The position numbers were made by a program, and so were the translations under genes. Positions 26,827 through 34,742 of a stretch of DNA of 38,850 bases are shown in pieces (the stretch's first letter is position 1; each line of letters begins with the position of its first letter). The notes under the pieces were generated by a model. The model was not told where the DNA came from. It made no database searches and was given only the letters and a program-made list of their open reading frames with translations. This stretch comes from Deltaproteobacteria bacterium. Lineage in GTDB: Bacteria; Desulfobacterota; Dissulfuribacteria; Dissulfuribacterales; QOAL01. Where the stretch lies: assembly GCA_015494395.1 (NCBI GenBank), contig WGBG01000092.1, forward strand, positions 1 through 38,850, read 5' to 3'.

Positions 26827-27369
26827 ATGAAACATTTCAATAAATATCTTTGCCTCACAGGTCTATTTGTGTTCACAGCAACACTTTTTTCATTATTTAT
26901 TACAACATTTGCGTCTGCAGCACCAACCACCTCCAAACAGCCTATTCATATTAAAAGTGACAGCATGGAGGCCGTTGACAAGGCAGGAAAGGTTGTATTC
27001 AAGGGAAATGTTGTTGCTGTAAAGGGAGACCTTACAATCAACTCCGATCGTCTGGAGGTGATTTATTCAAAGCAGGATACCATTAATAGTGATAACAAAC
27101 AGGATGCTGATAACAAAAAGCGCCGCCGTCTGAAAAAACTGATTGCAACAGGCCACGTCAAGATAATCCAGGGAAAGAAGGTCGGTACTTGCAAAGAGGC
27201 AGTTTATGACAAAAATTCTGAAAAATTGATTCTCACAGGGGATGCACAGGTCTGGGAGGGTTCAAACCGCATCAAGGGAAGCGTTATCACCATGTATATC
27301 AATGAGGACCGGAGCGTGGTTCAGGGCTCCCAGAACCAGAAGGTTGAAGCCACAGTTTATTCAGATTAG
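26827..27369 (+). CDS. lptA: LPS transport periplasmic protein LptA
   Basis: LptA forms the periplasmic bridge for lipopolysaccharide. The 180-residue product has a signal peptide with a hydrophobic core (LFVFTATLFSLFITTF) and a likely cleavage after ASA near residue 31. The OstA/LptA domain shows IHIKSDSMEAVDKAGKVVF, LTINSDRLEVIYS and KLILTGDAQVWEG. CGGAG precedes the start with good spacing. It lies between lptC and lptB, as in many Gram-negative bacteria. Confidence 0.93.
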   Translation: MKHFNKYLCLTGLFVFTATLFSLFITTFASAAPTTSKQPIHIKSDSMEAVDKAGKVVFKGNVVAVKGDLTINSDRLEVIYSKQDTINSDNKQDADNKKRRRLKKLIATGHVKIIQGKKVGTCKEAVYDKNSEKLILTGDAQVWEGSNRIKGSVITMYINEDRSVVQGSQNQKVEATVYSD

Positions 27370-27385
27370 GCAGAGTTAATTAGCC

Positions 27386-28108
27386 ATGTCCTGCATTAAA
27401 GCCCTGAAGCTGATAAAGAGATACCGGGGAAGGCCGGTCGTTGATGGGGTAAGCCTTGAACTTCACACATCTTCAATTATAGGTCTCCTTGGACCAAACG
27501 GTGCAGGAAAGACCACTACTTTTTATATGATAGCAGGTCTAATCAAACCTGATGAGGGCACCATACTGCTGGACGATGAAGACATCACCTCTCTTCCCAT
27601 GCATCTCAGGGCAAGGAAGGGCATTACATACCTTCCACAGGAGGCATCTGTATTCAGACGGCTTTCAGTGGCTGATAATGTCAGGCTTGTGCTTGAGGCA
27701 AAGGGGCTGTCCAAGGCAGAGATTGAGGAACGCACGGCAGAGCTCCTAGAAGATATGGGGCTTACTCGCCTGGCTGATCGCAAGGCTGAGGTCCTTTCTG
27801 GTGGAGAGCGTCGAAGGGTTGAAGTAATGCGTGCCCTTGCAACTGATCCACGGTTTATACTGCTGGATGAGCCTTTTGCCGGTGTTGATCCACTTTCCAT
27901 CGCTGATCTTCAGGATATTATAAAGGACCTCAGAAATAGGGGAATGGGAATATTTATCTCTGACCATAATGTACGAGAGACCCTTACTGTCTGTGAGCGT
28001 GCCTACATAGTCAGTGACGGTCATGTTATAGAATCAGGCACCCCTGAAGAGATTGCAGCAAGTGAGGTTGCAAGAAGGGTGTATCTTGGTGAAAAATTTG
28101 AAATGTAG
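27386..28108 (+). CDS. lptB: LPS export ABC transporter ATPase LptB
   Basis: LptB is the cytoplasmic ATPase of the LptB2FG complex that extracts lipopolysaccharide from the inner membrane. The 240-residue product has Walker A GPNGAGKTT at 36-44, the Q-loop PQEA, the ABC signature LSGGERRRVE and Walker B FILLDEPFAGVDP, followed by the switch histidine in ISDHNVRETL. Length and motifs are normal. It is 16 nt from lptA. In many proteobacteria rpoN follows lptB; here an FmdB-type gene follows instead. Confidence 0.96.
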   Translation: MSCIKALKLIKRYRGRPVVDGVSLELHTSSIIGLLGPNGAGKTTTFYMIAGLIKPDEGTILLDDEDITSLPMHLRARKGITYLPQEASVFRRLSVADNVRLVLEAKGLSKAEIEERTAELLEDMGLTRLADRKAEVLSGGERRRVEVMRALATDPRFILLDEPFAGVDPLSIADLQDIIKDLRNRGMGIFISDHNVRETLTVCERAYIVSDGHVIESGTPEEIAASEVARRVYLGEKFEM

Positions 28109-28128
28109 AATGGAAGGAGGGAAGAGTC

Positions 28129-28629
28129 ATGCCAGTTTATGAATTTTACTGTCCCGACTGCCACATGATATTTAACTTTCTGTCAAAGCGCATAAACACG
28201 GAAAAACAACCGGATTGCCCCAAGTGCGGCAGAGAAAAGCTGGAACGCCAGGTCTCCATTTTTGCCATATCAAAAAACCGGCAGGAAGAAGATGACGACT
28301 TCATGCCTGATATTGACGAGAGCAAACTGGAACAGGCCATGATGTCTATGGCCTCTGAGTTTGAAAACATAGATGAGGATGACCCGCGCCAGGCAGCAGC
28401 CATGATGAGAAAGCTCATGTCTGCCACAGGGCTTGAGATTGGCGGCCCCATGGAAGAGGCAATAAGCAGGATGGAGGCAGGGGAAGATCCGGACAAGATC
28501 GAGGAAGAGATGGGTGACCTGCTTGATGGAGATGATCTTTTCAAACAGATGGGAAAGGGCAAGGGACTCAAGGGCTTCAGAAAGAAATACATGCGTCCCG
28601 GCGTTGACGACACCCTGTATGAGCTGTAA
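28129..28629 (+). CDS. FmdB-family zinc ribbon protein with acidic extension
   Basis: FmdB-type proteins carry a short N-terminal zinc ribbon and are mostly uncharacterised. The four zinc ligands are C8, C11 (YEFYCPDCHMIF) and C30, C33 (PDCPKCGREKL). The 166-residue protein continues with a long acidic, methionine-rich region (MMSMASEFENIDEDDPRQ, then GGPMEEAISRMEAGEDPDKI), longer than the usual family member. The ribosome site GGAGGG is strong. It follows lptB by 20 nt and is probably the last gene of the lpt operon, since a strong terminator comes next. Confidence 0.85.
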   Translation: MPVYEFYCPDCHMIFNFLSKRINTEKQPDCPKCGREKLERQVSIFAISKNRQEEDDDFMPDIDESKLEQAMMSMASEFENIDEDDPRQAAAMMRKLMSATGLEIGGPMEEAISRMEAGEDPDKIEEEMGDLLDGDDLFKQMGKGKGLKGFRKKYMRPGVDDTLYEL

Positions 28630-28724
28630 ATCAGGCATACTGTCTTATAATGACCATATTCAGTGTATATCCGTAATTTAGGCTAAGCAGCTGAACTGTC
28701 ACAACTGGAAGTAGAACATTTTTT

Positions 28725-28750
28725 AAGACCGCCTGCTGGCGGTCTTTTTT
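28725..28750 (+). terminator. Rho-independent terminator after the lpt operon
   Basis: AAGACCGCC and GGCGGTCTT form a perfect 9-bp stem around the loop TGCT, followed by a run of T to 28750. It separates the lpt/FmdB operon from the copper ATPase gene. Confidence 0.93.
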
Positions 28751-28777
28751 GTTGGCCCGTTTCAAGAGGAAATACTC

Positions 28778-31300
28778 ATGCCACATACCAAGATTGTAAT
28801 CAAGCTTTCAGGTCTGTCATGCGCTGTATGCGCATCAAAGGTGGAAGAAGCTCTCAAAAAACTTCCTGGTGTTGTAGATGCCTCAGTGAATTTGGCCGCA
28901 TCCATTGCGGTTGTTTCATTTGATTCTTCTGTCATTATTCCTCAGGACCTGATTGATGCGATCAAGGCACTTGGTTACGGCGCAGAATTTGACCATTCTC
29001 TACACCAGAAAAGGCTTGCATCTGTTGTGCTGGATATACAGGGAATGAGCTGTGCAGCGTGTGCCTCCCGTGTTGAAAAGGCCCTTTCTGAAATGCCCGG
29101 TGTTGCAGAGGCATCTGTAAACCTGGCAACTTCCCAGGGAATTGTAAAATTTGACCCAAGTATTACAGACATTAAAAATCTGGTCAATGCCGTAATATCC
29201 GCAGGTTACAGGGCATCTCCCCTGGAAGGTGGCTCAGCGAAAACAGAGTACAGTGAAGCCGGAGGACCAGCTCCTGCTGCTTCTGAGGAGCTTGTTGACC
29301 TTAAACGCAGGCTCGCAATCGGTATAATATTGGCTGTGCCAATCTTTGTGCTCTCAATGCCTGGTATTTTCCCCTTTGTAGAAAAATTATCATGGGAGTC
29401 CAGGGCATGGGCACTTATGGTTCTCACCTCTGTTGTGCAGTTCTGGGTAGGATGGCCCTTTTTAAGAAATGCCTGGTTTGCCGCACGGCACCGGAGTGTT
29501 GACATGAATACCCTGGTCTCTGTGGGGACCCTGTCAGCCTTTTCGTATTCTTTTTTTGTAACACTTTTCCCAAATGTTTTTCGTAATGCCGGCTTGTCCC
29601 TGCATCTCTATTATGACTCTGCATCAATGATAATTGTCTTTGTGCTCATGGGGCGTATGCTTGAACGGCGAGCACGTGACCGGGCAGCAGGAGCCATTGC
29701 CAGGCTCCTGACACTTACACCGTCTGTGGCCACGGTTATTTATGAAGGGATACCCAAGGAGGTACCCGTTTCAGAAGTAAGGCCGGGGGATATAATAAGG
29801 GTTGGTCCATCACAATCTGTACCAGTGGATGGTAAAATTATTGAAGGCACAAGTGAAGTAGATGAATCAATGCTTACCGGCGAATCAGCCCCGGTTGAGA
29901 AAGGGCCTGGCAGCAACGTGATAGCTGGCACTATCAACCTGTGGGGTGTTTTTACAATACGCGCTGAAAAGGTTGGTTCAGAGACGGTGCTTGCCCAGAT
30001 TGTGCGGGTGGTCCAGGAGGCGCAGGGCTCCAAGGCCTCCATACAGCGTCTTGCAGACAGAGTGGCAGCAGTTTTTGTGCCTATTGTAATTTGCGTTGCC
30101 ATCATAGCCGGGCTTGTTTGGTTCATGACAGGCCCGGAACCCAGAGTAACAAACGCATTGATAACATTTGTTACTGTAATGGTTATTGCATGTCCATGTG
30201 CCATGGGGCTTGCAACACCAGCTGCAATCATGGCTGGAACCGGACGGGGAGCTGAACGTGGCATACTTATAAAAAATGCCCGCGCGGTTGAGCAGGCATC
30301 TTCCATTACCGTTGCTGTATTTGATAAGACAGGCACTCTTACCATGGGAACACCCTCTGTCAGTGACATCGTGCCTCTTGATGACTATGATGAAACCACT
30401 ATTTTAAGGGCTGCCTATGCTCTGGAGGCCCTGTCTGAACATCCACTGGCACGGGCAATAATAGACAAGGCTGAAGAATCAGATATAACACCTGCCACTG
30501 TTCAGGAGTTCAGGGCTGTACCTGGCCGTGGCCTCAGGGGAAAGGTCATAATAAGCCCCAAGAGTGGCACCCAAAAAGGTAATGACATCCTGGCAGGGAC
30601 ACCCAGATTTCTAAAGGAGGCTGGGATTGACGTTTCAAAGGCGGATGACGTTCTTCAACAACTTTCAGGCAGGGGTAACACCATTATCTGTATTGCCATT
30701 GATGGAGATATTGCAGGACTTGTTGCATTGTCAGATACTATACGCCCTGAGGCACATGAGGCAGTTACTGCCCTTAAGGAAAGGGGTATAAAGGTCATGA
30801 TGCTTACAGGTGACAACACCATTACTGCCGCTGCAGTTGCGGAAAAACTGGGGCTTCAAGGTTTTGAAGCGTCTGTACTACCTCAGGACAAGGCAAGGCA
30901 TATAGGGAAGCTTCAGGAACAGGGTGAAAGTGTGGCAATGATTGGAGATGGTGTCAATGATGCCCCGGCACTTGTACAGGCTGACGTAGGAATTGCCATG
31001 AGCAGCGGAACAGATATTGCCATGGACTCTGCAGACATAGCACTCATGCGCGATGATTTACGGGCAGTGCCTGAGGCTATTGATATTGTCAGGGCTACTT
31101 TAAGGGTAATAAAACAGAATCTCTTCTGGGCATTCGCTTATAATATTTTTGCAATACCAGTGGCCGCAGGCGTATTTTATCCTGTTTGGGGGATAAGGCT
31201 TTCCCCTGTATTTGCCGCAGCCGCAATGGCAATGAGTTCTGTAACAGTGGTTTCAAATGCATTGAGATTAAGGTATATGCACAGGCAAAAAATGACGTAA
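28778..31300 (+). CDS. copA: Copper-exporting P-type ATPase with two HMA domains
   Basis: A P1B-type ATPase that uses ATP to move Cu(I) across the inner membrane. The 840-residue protein carries two heavy-metal-associated domains with CxxC sites: C15/C18 (GLSCAVCASKVE) and a second near residues 91-94 (GMSCAACASRVE). The membrane metal site is CPC in VIACPCAMGLATP near 472, the form typical of copper. The phosphorylation site is D516 in DKTGTLT, the actuator motif is LTGES, and the hinge is MIGDGVNDAPAL. Export rather than uptake is inferred from similarity to CopA. No copper regulator or chaperone gene is adjacent. Confidence 0.95.
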   Translation: MPHTKIVIKLSGLSCAVCASKVEEALKKLPGVVDASVNLAASIAVVSFDSSVIIPQDLIDAIKALGYGAEFDHSLHQKRLASVVLDIQGMSCAACASRVEKALSEMPGVAEASVNLATSQGIVKFDPSITDIKNLVNAVISAGYRASPLEGGSAKTEYSEAGGPAPAASEELVDLKRRLAIGIILAVPIFVLSMPGIFPFVEKLSWESRAWALMVLTSVVQFWVGWPFLRNAWFAARHRSVDMNTLVSVGTLSAFSYSFFVTLFPNVFRNAGLSLHLYYDSASMIIVFVLMGRMLERRARDRAAGAIARLLTLTPSVATVIYEGIPKEVPVSEVRPGDIIRVGPSQSVPVDGKIIEGTSEVDESMLTGESAPVEKGPGSNVIAGTINLWGVFTIRAEKVGSETVLAQIVRVVQEAQGSKASIQRLADRVAAVFVPIVICVAIIAGLVWFMTGPEPRVTNALITFVTVMVIACPCAMGLATPAAIMAGTGRGAERGILIKNARAVEQASSITVAVFDKTGTLTMGTPSVSDIVPLDDYDETTILRAAYALEALSEHPLARAIIDKAEESDITPATVQEFRAVPGRGLRGKVIISPKSGTQKGNDILAGTPRFLKEAGIDVSKADDVLQQLSGRGNTIICIAIDGDIAGLVALSDTIRPEAHEAVTALKERGIKVMMLTGDNTITAAAVAEKLGLQGFEASVLPQDKARHIGKLQEQGESVAMIGDGVNDAPALVQADVGIAMSSGTDIAMDSADIALMRDDLRAVPEAIDIVRATLRVIKQNLFWAFAYNIFAIPVAAGVFYPVWGIRLSPVFAAAAMAMSSVTVVSNALRLRYMHRQKMT

Positions 31301-31337
31301 ACATCAACTTATGTACTGCTGCTAAATGTTATACTAT

Positions 31338-31545
31338 CCTAAATTGAGCGTTTCAAAATGCGGAAAATCATTTTTCTCATGAAATTAAAAGGCGTTATAT
31401 TGATTATAGCTTTCCAATTTTGAAACCCTTCGGGATTGCCGGATTCACTGCATCTCCTTTGTCAGAGGAATTCCCATATAGCCGACTATTATGAAAATTC
31501 CTCTTTCGCGGATCTGCAGCAAATCCGACTATCGCTCAATCCAGG
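31338..31545. repeat. Dispersed ~208-bp structured element, copy 3
   Basis: It is closest to copy 1 (about 19 differences over 208 positions by hand count). The ends are CCTAAATTGAGCG and CGCTCAATCCAGG. The inner stem GTTTCAAAAT (left, from 31350) pairs with ATTTTGAAAC ending at 31426. The AGAGGAATTC hairpin lies near 31466-31505 and the CGGAT/ATCCG hairpin near 31509-31527. It occupies the first half of the copA-to-CBS gap. Confidence 0.85.
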
Positions 31546-31586
31546 ACAATGTCATCTCCCTTGCAACCGGGGATGTATTAAAATAT

Positions 31587-31604
31587 AAATGTATCTATTC
31601 AGTG
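31587..31604. repeat. 18-bp exact match to the left end of the hairpin element at 21986
   Basis: AAATGTATCTATTCAGTG here is identical to 21978-21995, where it forms the outer left end of the nested inverted repeat. No right arm is found nearby, so this may be a solo end or decayed remnant. Confidence 0.5.
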
Positions 31605-31687
31605 ACTTTATTATGGATGGTTCTTGAGTGTTTATATAAAGCGGATTTCAGGGAGTCAGGCACCATTCATACCGGGGGAGGAAGGTA

Positions 31688-32290
31688 ATGAAAGTAAAAA
31701 ACTGGATGATAACAGACCTTATTACAATAGGTCCTGAAGCCTCTGTCAGGGATGCCATTGCCCTGATGCACAAACATTCCATCAGACACATCCCGGTAGT
31801 AAAGGGAGATGTCATGGAGGGGCTGGTTACCGAGAGCAATCTCAGGCAGTACCTGTTTCCTGCCATGATGGATGATCTCAATCTTGAAGATGTCATGATA
31901 GTAAACCCTATCACCATTGACCCGAATTCAAGTATTGATTCAGCAGCCCGTCTCATCCACAATTACAAGATCGGCGGTCTGCCGGTGATGGAGAAGAGGA
32001 AACTGGTTGGGATAATTACCATTACCGACATCCTGGGGGCGTTTATAGAGTTTCTCGGTCTGCTTGAAGACAGCTCCAGGCTTGATGTGGTGATTGACGA
32101 GAAGAAAGGTAATATCGACGATGTCATCAGGGTCATTCGGGAGCTGGGCGGTAATATTGTAAGTGTTGGTGTAGATGCGCCAACTTCCCGCAAAAAAATA
32201 CATTACATCAGACTTGACAGATGCGATCTTAAACCAATAGTAGGGGCGGTTGAAGAGTTGGGCCACAGGGTGGTATCCGTCCTTGATTGA
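31688..32290 (+). CDS. CBS-domain-pair protein with C-terminal ACT-like domain
   Basis: CBS pairs bind adenosyl ligands such as AMP or SAM and regulate partner proteins. The 200-residue product has two CBS motifs (MITDLITIGPEASVRDAI near residue 7 and MIVNPITIDPNSSIDSAARL near 69, with GLPVMEKRKLVGIITITDIL). A C-terminal ACT-like region follows at about 130-200 (IDDVIRVIRELGGNIVSVGV). The AcuB-type layout is similar. The ribosome site GGAGG is strong. It directly precedes the DUF39 gene. In the methanogen homocysteine protein MA1821, a CBS pair is fused to DUF39, so the two genes here may be the split form of that protein. Confidence 0.85.
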   Translation: MKVKNWMITDLITIGPEASVRDAIALMHKHSIRHIPVVKGDVMEGLVTESNLRQYLFPAMMDDLNLEDVMIVNPITIDPNSSIDSAARLIHNYKIGGLPVMEKRKLVGIITITDILGAFIEFLGLLEDSSRLDVVIDEKKGNIDDVIRVIRELGGNIVSVGVDAPTSRKKIHYIRLDRCDLKPIVGAVEELGHRVVSVLD

Positions 32291-32327
32291 TTTTTTTGTA
32301 TAGACTTAAAAAGTGCCGGGTGAATAC

Positions 32328-33506
32328 ATGAGCAAATACAAGGTAAACAAGACTTTTCAGGAGATAAATGCAAAGATAAAGTCTGGCAAGGCAGTTGTGG
32401 TTACAGCCGAGGAGATGATCGGCATAGTCAAGGATGAAGGTCCTGAAAAGGCGGCAAAAAAGGTAGATGTTGTTACAACCGGCACCTTCTCCCCAATGTG
32501 TTCTTCCGGGGCGTTTATAAATTTCGGCCATTCGGTTCCAGGTATCAAGGCATCAAGGGTGTGGTTGAACGACGTACCCTGTTATGCAGGAATTGCTGCG
32601 GTGGACCTCTACATCGGAGCCACTGAACCCACGGAAAACGATCCTCTAAACATCATCTATCCTGGAGAATTCCTCTATGGCGGCGGTCATGTCATCCAGG
32701 ATCTTGTTGCCGGAAAGCCCGTACGGCTCAGGGCCGAGTCTTACGGTACCCACTGTTATCCCAGGAAATTTTATGAAAAAACTGTAAGGTTATCGGACCT
32801 GCCATACGCGAGACTGGTAAACCCAAGAAATGTCTATCAAAATTATAACTGTGCGGTCAATCTTACCAAGAAAACCGTCTATACATACATGGGAACCCTG
32901 AAGCCCAATGCAGGTAATGCCAACTACTGCACAGCCGGCCAGTTAAGCCCGCTCTTTAATGATCCCCTGTACCAGACAATAGGTACCGGCACCAGAATCT
33001 TTATTGGCGGTGCGCCCGGATACGTTATATGTGAGGGAACCCAGCACAACCCCAATGCTTCCAGAACAGACAGGGGTATTCCAAGGACTCCCGCAGGGAC
33101 CCTTATGGTCACCGGTGATATGAAGCAGATGAATGCCAGATTCCTTCGCGGAGTAAGCCTTCTTGGATATGGCTGCTCCCTGGCAGTAGGTATTGGTGTG
33201 CCTATCCCTGTTCTTAATGAGGAGATTGCCATGAGAACAGGAATATCCGATGAAGAGATTGTAACCCAGGTGGTAGATTACGGCGAAGGCTATCCCAAGG
33301 GCAAGGGTGAGAGCCTTGCCGAGGTGACCTATGCCCAGTTAAGAAGCGGTCATATCACACTTAACGGCAAAAAGGTGAAAACTGCTCCCCTTTCAAGCTA
33401 CGTCCGTGCAAGGGAGATAGCAGAGACCCTTAAAGAGTGGATCAACAAGGGAAGTTTCCTGCTGGGAGAACCCCAGGAACTGCTGCCTGGACCAGCAGAA
33501 AAATAG
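32328..33506 (+). CDS. Homocysteine biosynthesis protein, DUF39/COG1900 family
   Basis: DUF39 (HcyBio) proteins take part in direct conversion of aspartate semialdehyde plus sulfide to homocysteine, a route shown genetically in methanogens and in Desulfovibrio (from memory). The ATG at 32328 (MSKYKVNKTF) is chosen over a GTG 15 nt upstream because GGGTG is then well placed. The 392-residue protein has candidate active-site cysteines C58 (SPMCSSGAF), C85 (NDVPCYAGIA), C143 (GTHCYP) and C175. The glycine-rich PNAGNANYCTAGQL and IFIGGAPGYVICEGTQHNP are family-like. The partner NIL-ferredoxin protein is not in the window. Confidence 0.9.
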   Translation: MSKYKVNKTFQEINAKIKSGKAVVVTAEEMIGIVKDEGPEKAAKKVDVVTTGTFSPMCSSGAFINFGHSVPGIKASRVWLNDVPCYAGIAAVDLYIGATEPTENDPLNIIYPGEFLYGGGHVIQDLVAGKPVRLRAESYGTHCYPRKFYEKTVRLSDLPYARLVNPRNVYQNYNCAVNLTKKTVYTYMGTLKPNAGNANYCTAGQLSPLFNDPLYQTIGTGTRIFIGGAPGYVICEGTQHNPNASRTDRGIPRTPAGTLMVTGDMKQMNARFLRGVSLLGYGCSLAVGIGVPIPVLNEEIAMRTGISDEEIVTQVVDYGEGYPKGKGESLAEVTYAQLRSGHITLNGKKVKTAPLSSYVRAREIAETLKEWINKGSFLLGEPQELLPGPAEK

Positions 33507-33524
33507 CAACAAAGCTTCTGCTGA

Positions 33525-34334
33525 ATGCCATTCAAACATGATGATCACAGTTCATCAGCCCTGAACAAGTACAATGAACTGTGCAGGTATCTTTCCTCTC
33601 TGAGGCATCCTGCAGCCATTGCATTTTCCGGGGGTAGTGACAGCTCATTCCTCCTTGATGCAACGATACAACACTGCAGGGTGCCTGTACATGCAGTGCA
33701 TGCAGTCTCTCCATTTGTTCACCCTGATGACAGGAACGCTGCCGTTATTATGGCAGACAGGCTCAATGCCTCTCTGCTTCATCTTGAGTGGAACCCGTTT
33801 CATCATCCTGAAATTATCAGAAACACGGAGAAGCGCTGCTATTTCTGTAAATCCTTCATGTATAAAAATATATTGCAGCACATCTCAAACCTCGGGATTG
33901 CGCTCCTCATGGATGGTACCCAGTCAGATGACCTTAATTCAGACCGTCCTGGACTGCAGGCCATAAATGAACTTGGAATAATTACACCTCTTGCACAATT
34001 CGGGCTTGACAAGAAGGATATAGCACATTTAAGCTATCTTAAAATGCAGGAAACACGGGCTGTAGCAGTAAACCAGTCGTGTCTTGCAACTCGTATTGAA
34101 ACAGGCAGACATATCACTCAAAGGGAGCTGCAGCTCGTAGCTGGGATTGAGACCATGCTGTCTCAAAAGGGATTAAAGAATACCAGATTCAAAATTGGCA
34201 CCAGACGTGCAAGACTTCTTGCACCTGATATATCAAGGGCAGAATTAGAAACACTTTTCCCAGAAATCAGAACCATTATGTCAGACTCAGGTTTTGGCCA
34301 TCTGGAACTTTCAGCAGGGCCATTAACAGCCTGA
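33525..34334 (+). CDS. LarE-family ATP-dependent sulfur transferase-like protein
   Basis: LarE is a PP-loop ATPase that donates sulfur to the nickel-pincer cofactor of lactate racemase; relatives may serve other sulfur transfers. The 269-residue product has the PP-loop AFSGGSDSSFL at 33-43, C105 and C108 (KRCYFCKSF) and C186 (NQSCLATRIETGRH). Three conserved cysteines are the pattern described for LarE types that use a [4Fe-4S] cluster and exogenous sulfur, rather than sacrificing one cysteine. No larB or larC is nearby. It follows DUF39 by 18 nt, so a role in sulfur handling for homocysteine is possible but unproven. The ribosome site is weak. Confidence 0.82.
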   Translation: MPFKHDDHSSSALNKYNELCRYLSSLRHPAAIAFSGGSDSSFLLDATIQHCRVPVHAVHAVSPFVHPDDRNAAVIMADRLNASLLHLEWNPFHHPEIIRNTEKRCYFCKSFMYKNILQHISNLGIALLMDGTQSDDLNSDRPGLQAINELGIITPLAQFGLDKKDIAHLSYLKMQETRAVAVNQSCLATRIETGRHITQRELQLVAGIETMLSQKGLKNTRFKIGTRRARLLAPDISRAELETLFPEIRTIMSDSGFGHLELSAGPLTA

Positions 34335-34388
34335 AACAACACTAATGATTGCCAATTAAGTAATCAAATTATTTTAGGGAGGGTTTAA

Positions 34389-34661
34389 ATGAACAAGGGA
34401 CAGCTTGTGGAACATGTGGCTAAGGCAGCAGGTATCTCAAAAAGTGCCGCGGACAAGGCAGTTAATGGTTTCATCGAGGCCATTGAAGAGGCCATGAGCG
34501 CTGGAGACAAGGTAACACTGGTTGGATTCGGTTCTTTTTATGTCTCAGAAAGAAAGGCTCGCACTGGCCGCCATCCTAAAACCGGTGAGGCCATTGAGAT
34601 ACCTGCACGCAAGGTTGTGAAGTTTAAACCCGGAAGCAGGTTGATGGAAAGCGCATCCTGA
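34389..34661 (+). CDS. hup: HU-family DNA-binding protein
   Basis: HU is a small histone-like dimer that bends DNA without strong sequence preference. The 90-residue length is standard. MNKGQLVEHVAKAAGISKSA starts the helical body, VTLVGFGSFYVSERKARTGR holds the core signature, and HPKTGEAIEIPARKVVKFKP forms the DNA-clasping arm and final strand. The start follows GGGAGGG. A terminator follows directly, so it is the end of a transcript or a single-gene unit. IHF would have a different arm; HU is favoured but not certain. Confidence 0.93.
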   Translation: MNKGQLVEHVAKAAGISKSAADKAVNGFIEAIEEAMSAGDKVTLVGFGSFYVSERKARTGRHPKTGEAIEIPARKVVKFKPGSRLMESAS

Positions 34662-34689
34662 GACCAGAAAAATTATCTTTTTTCATGAC

Positions 34690-34719
34690 AGCCGCAGGGA
34701 TAAGCTCTGCGGCTTTTTT
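34690..34719 (+). terminator. Rho-independent terminator after HU
   Basis: AGCCGCAG (34690-34697) and CTGCGGCT (34707-34714) form an 8-bp stem around a 9-nt loop, followed by six T. Confidence 0.88.
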
Positions 34720-34742
34720 CGTGCATGAGGAAGGGATATTAT

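Noticed and set aside
29740-30369. 209-residue minus-strand open frame inside copA
   Set aside because: Shadow of the conserved ATPase core.
31491-31688. 65-residue plus-strand open frame starting in repeat copy 3
   Set aside because: It begins inside the repeat, has no counterpart in the other copies and ends at the CBS gene start.
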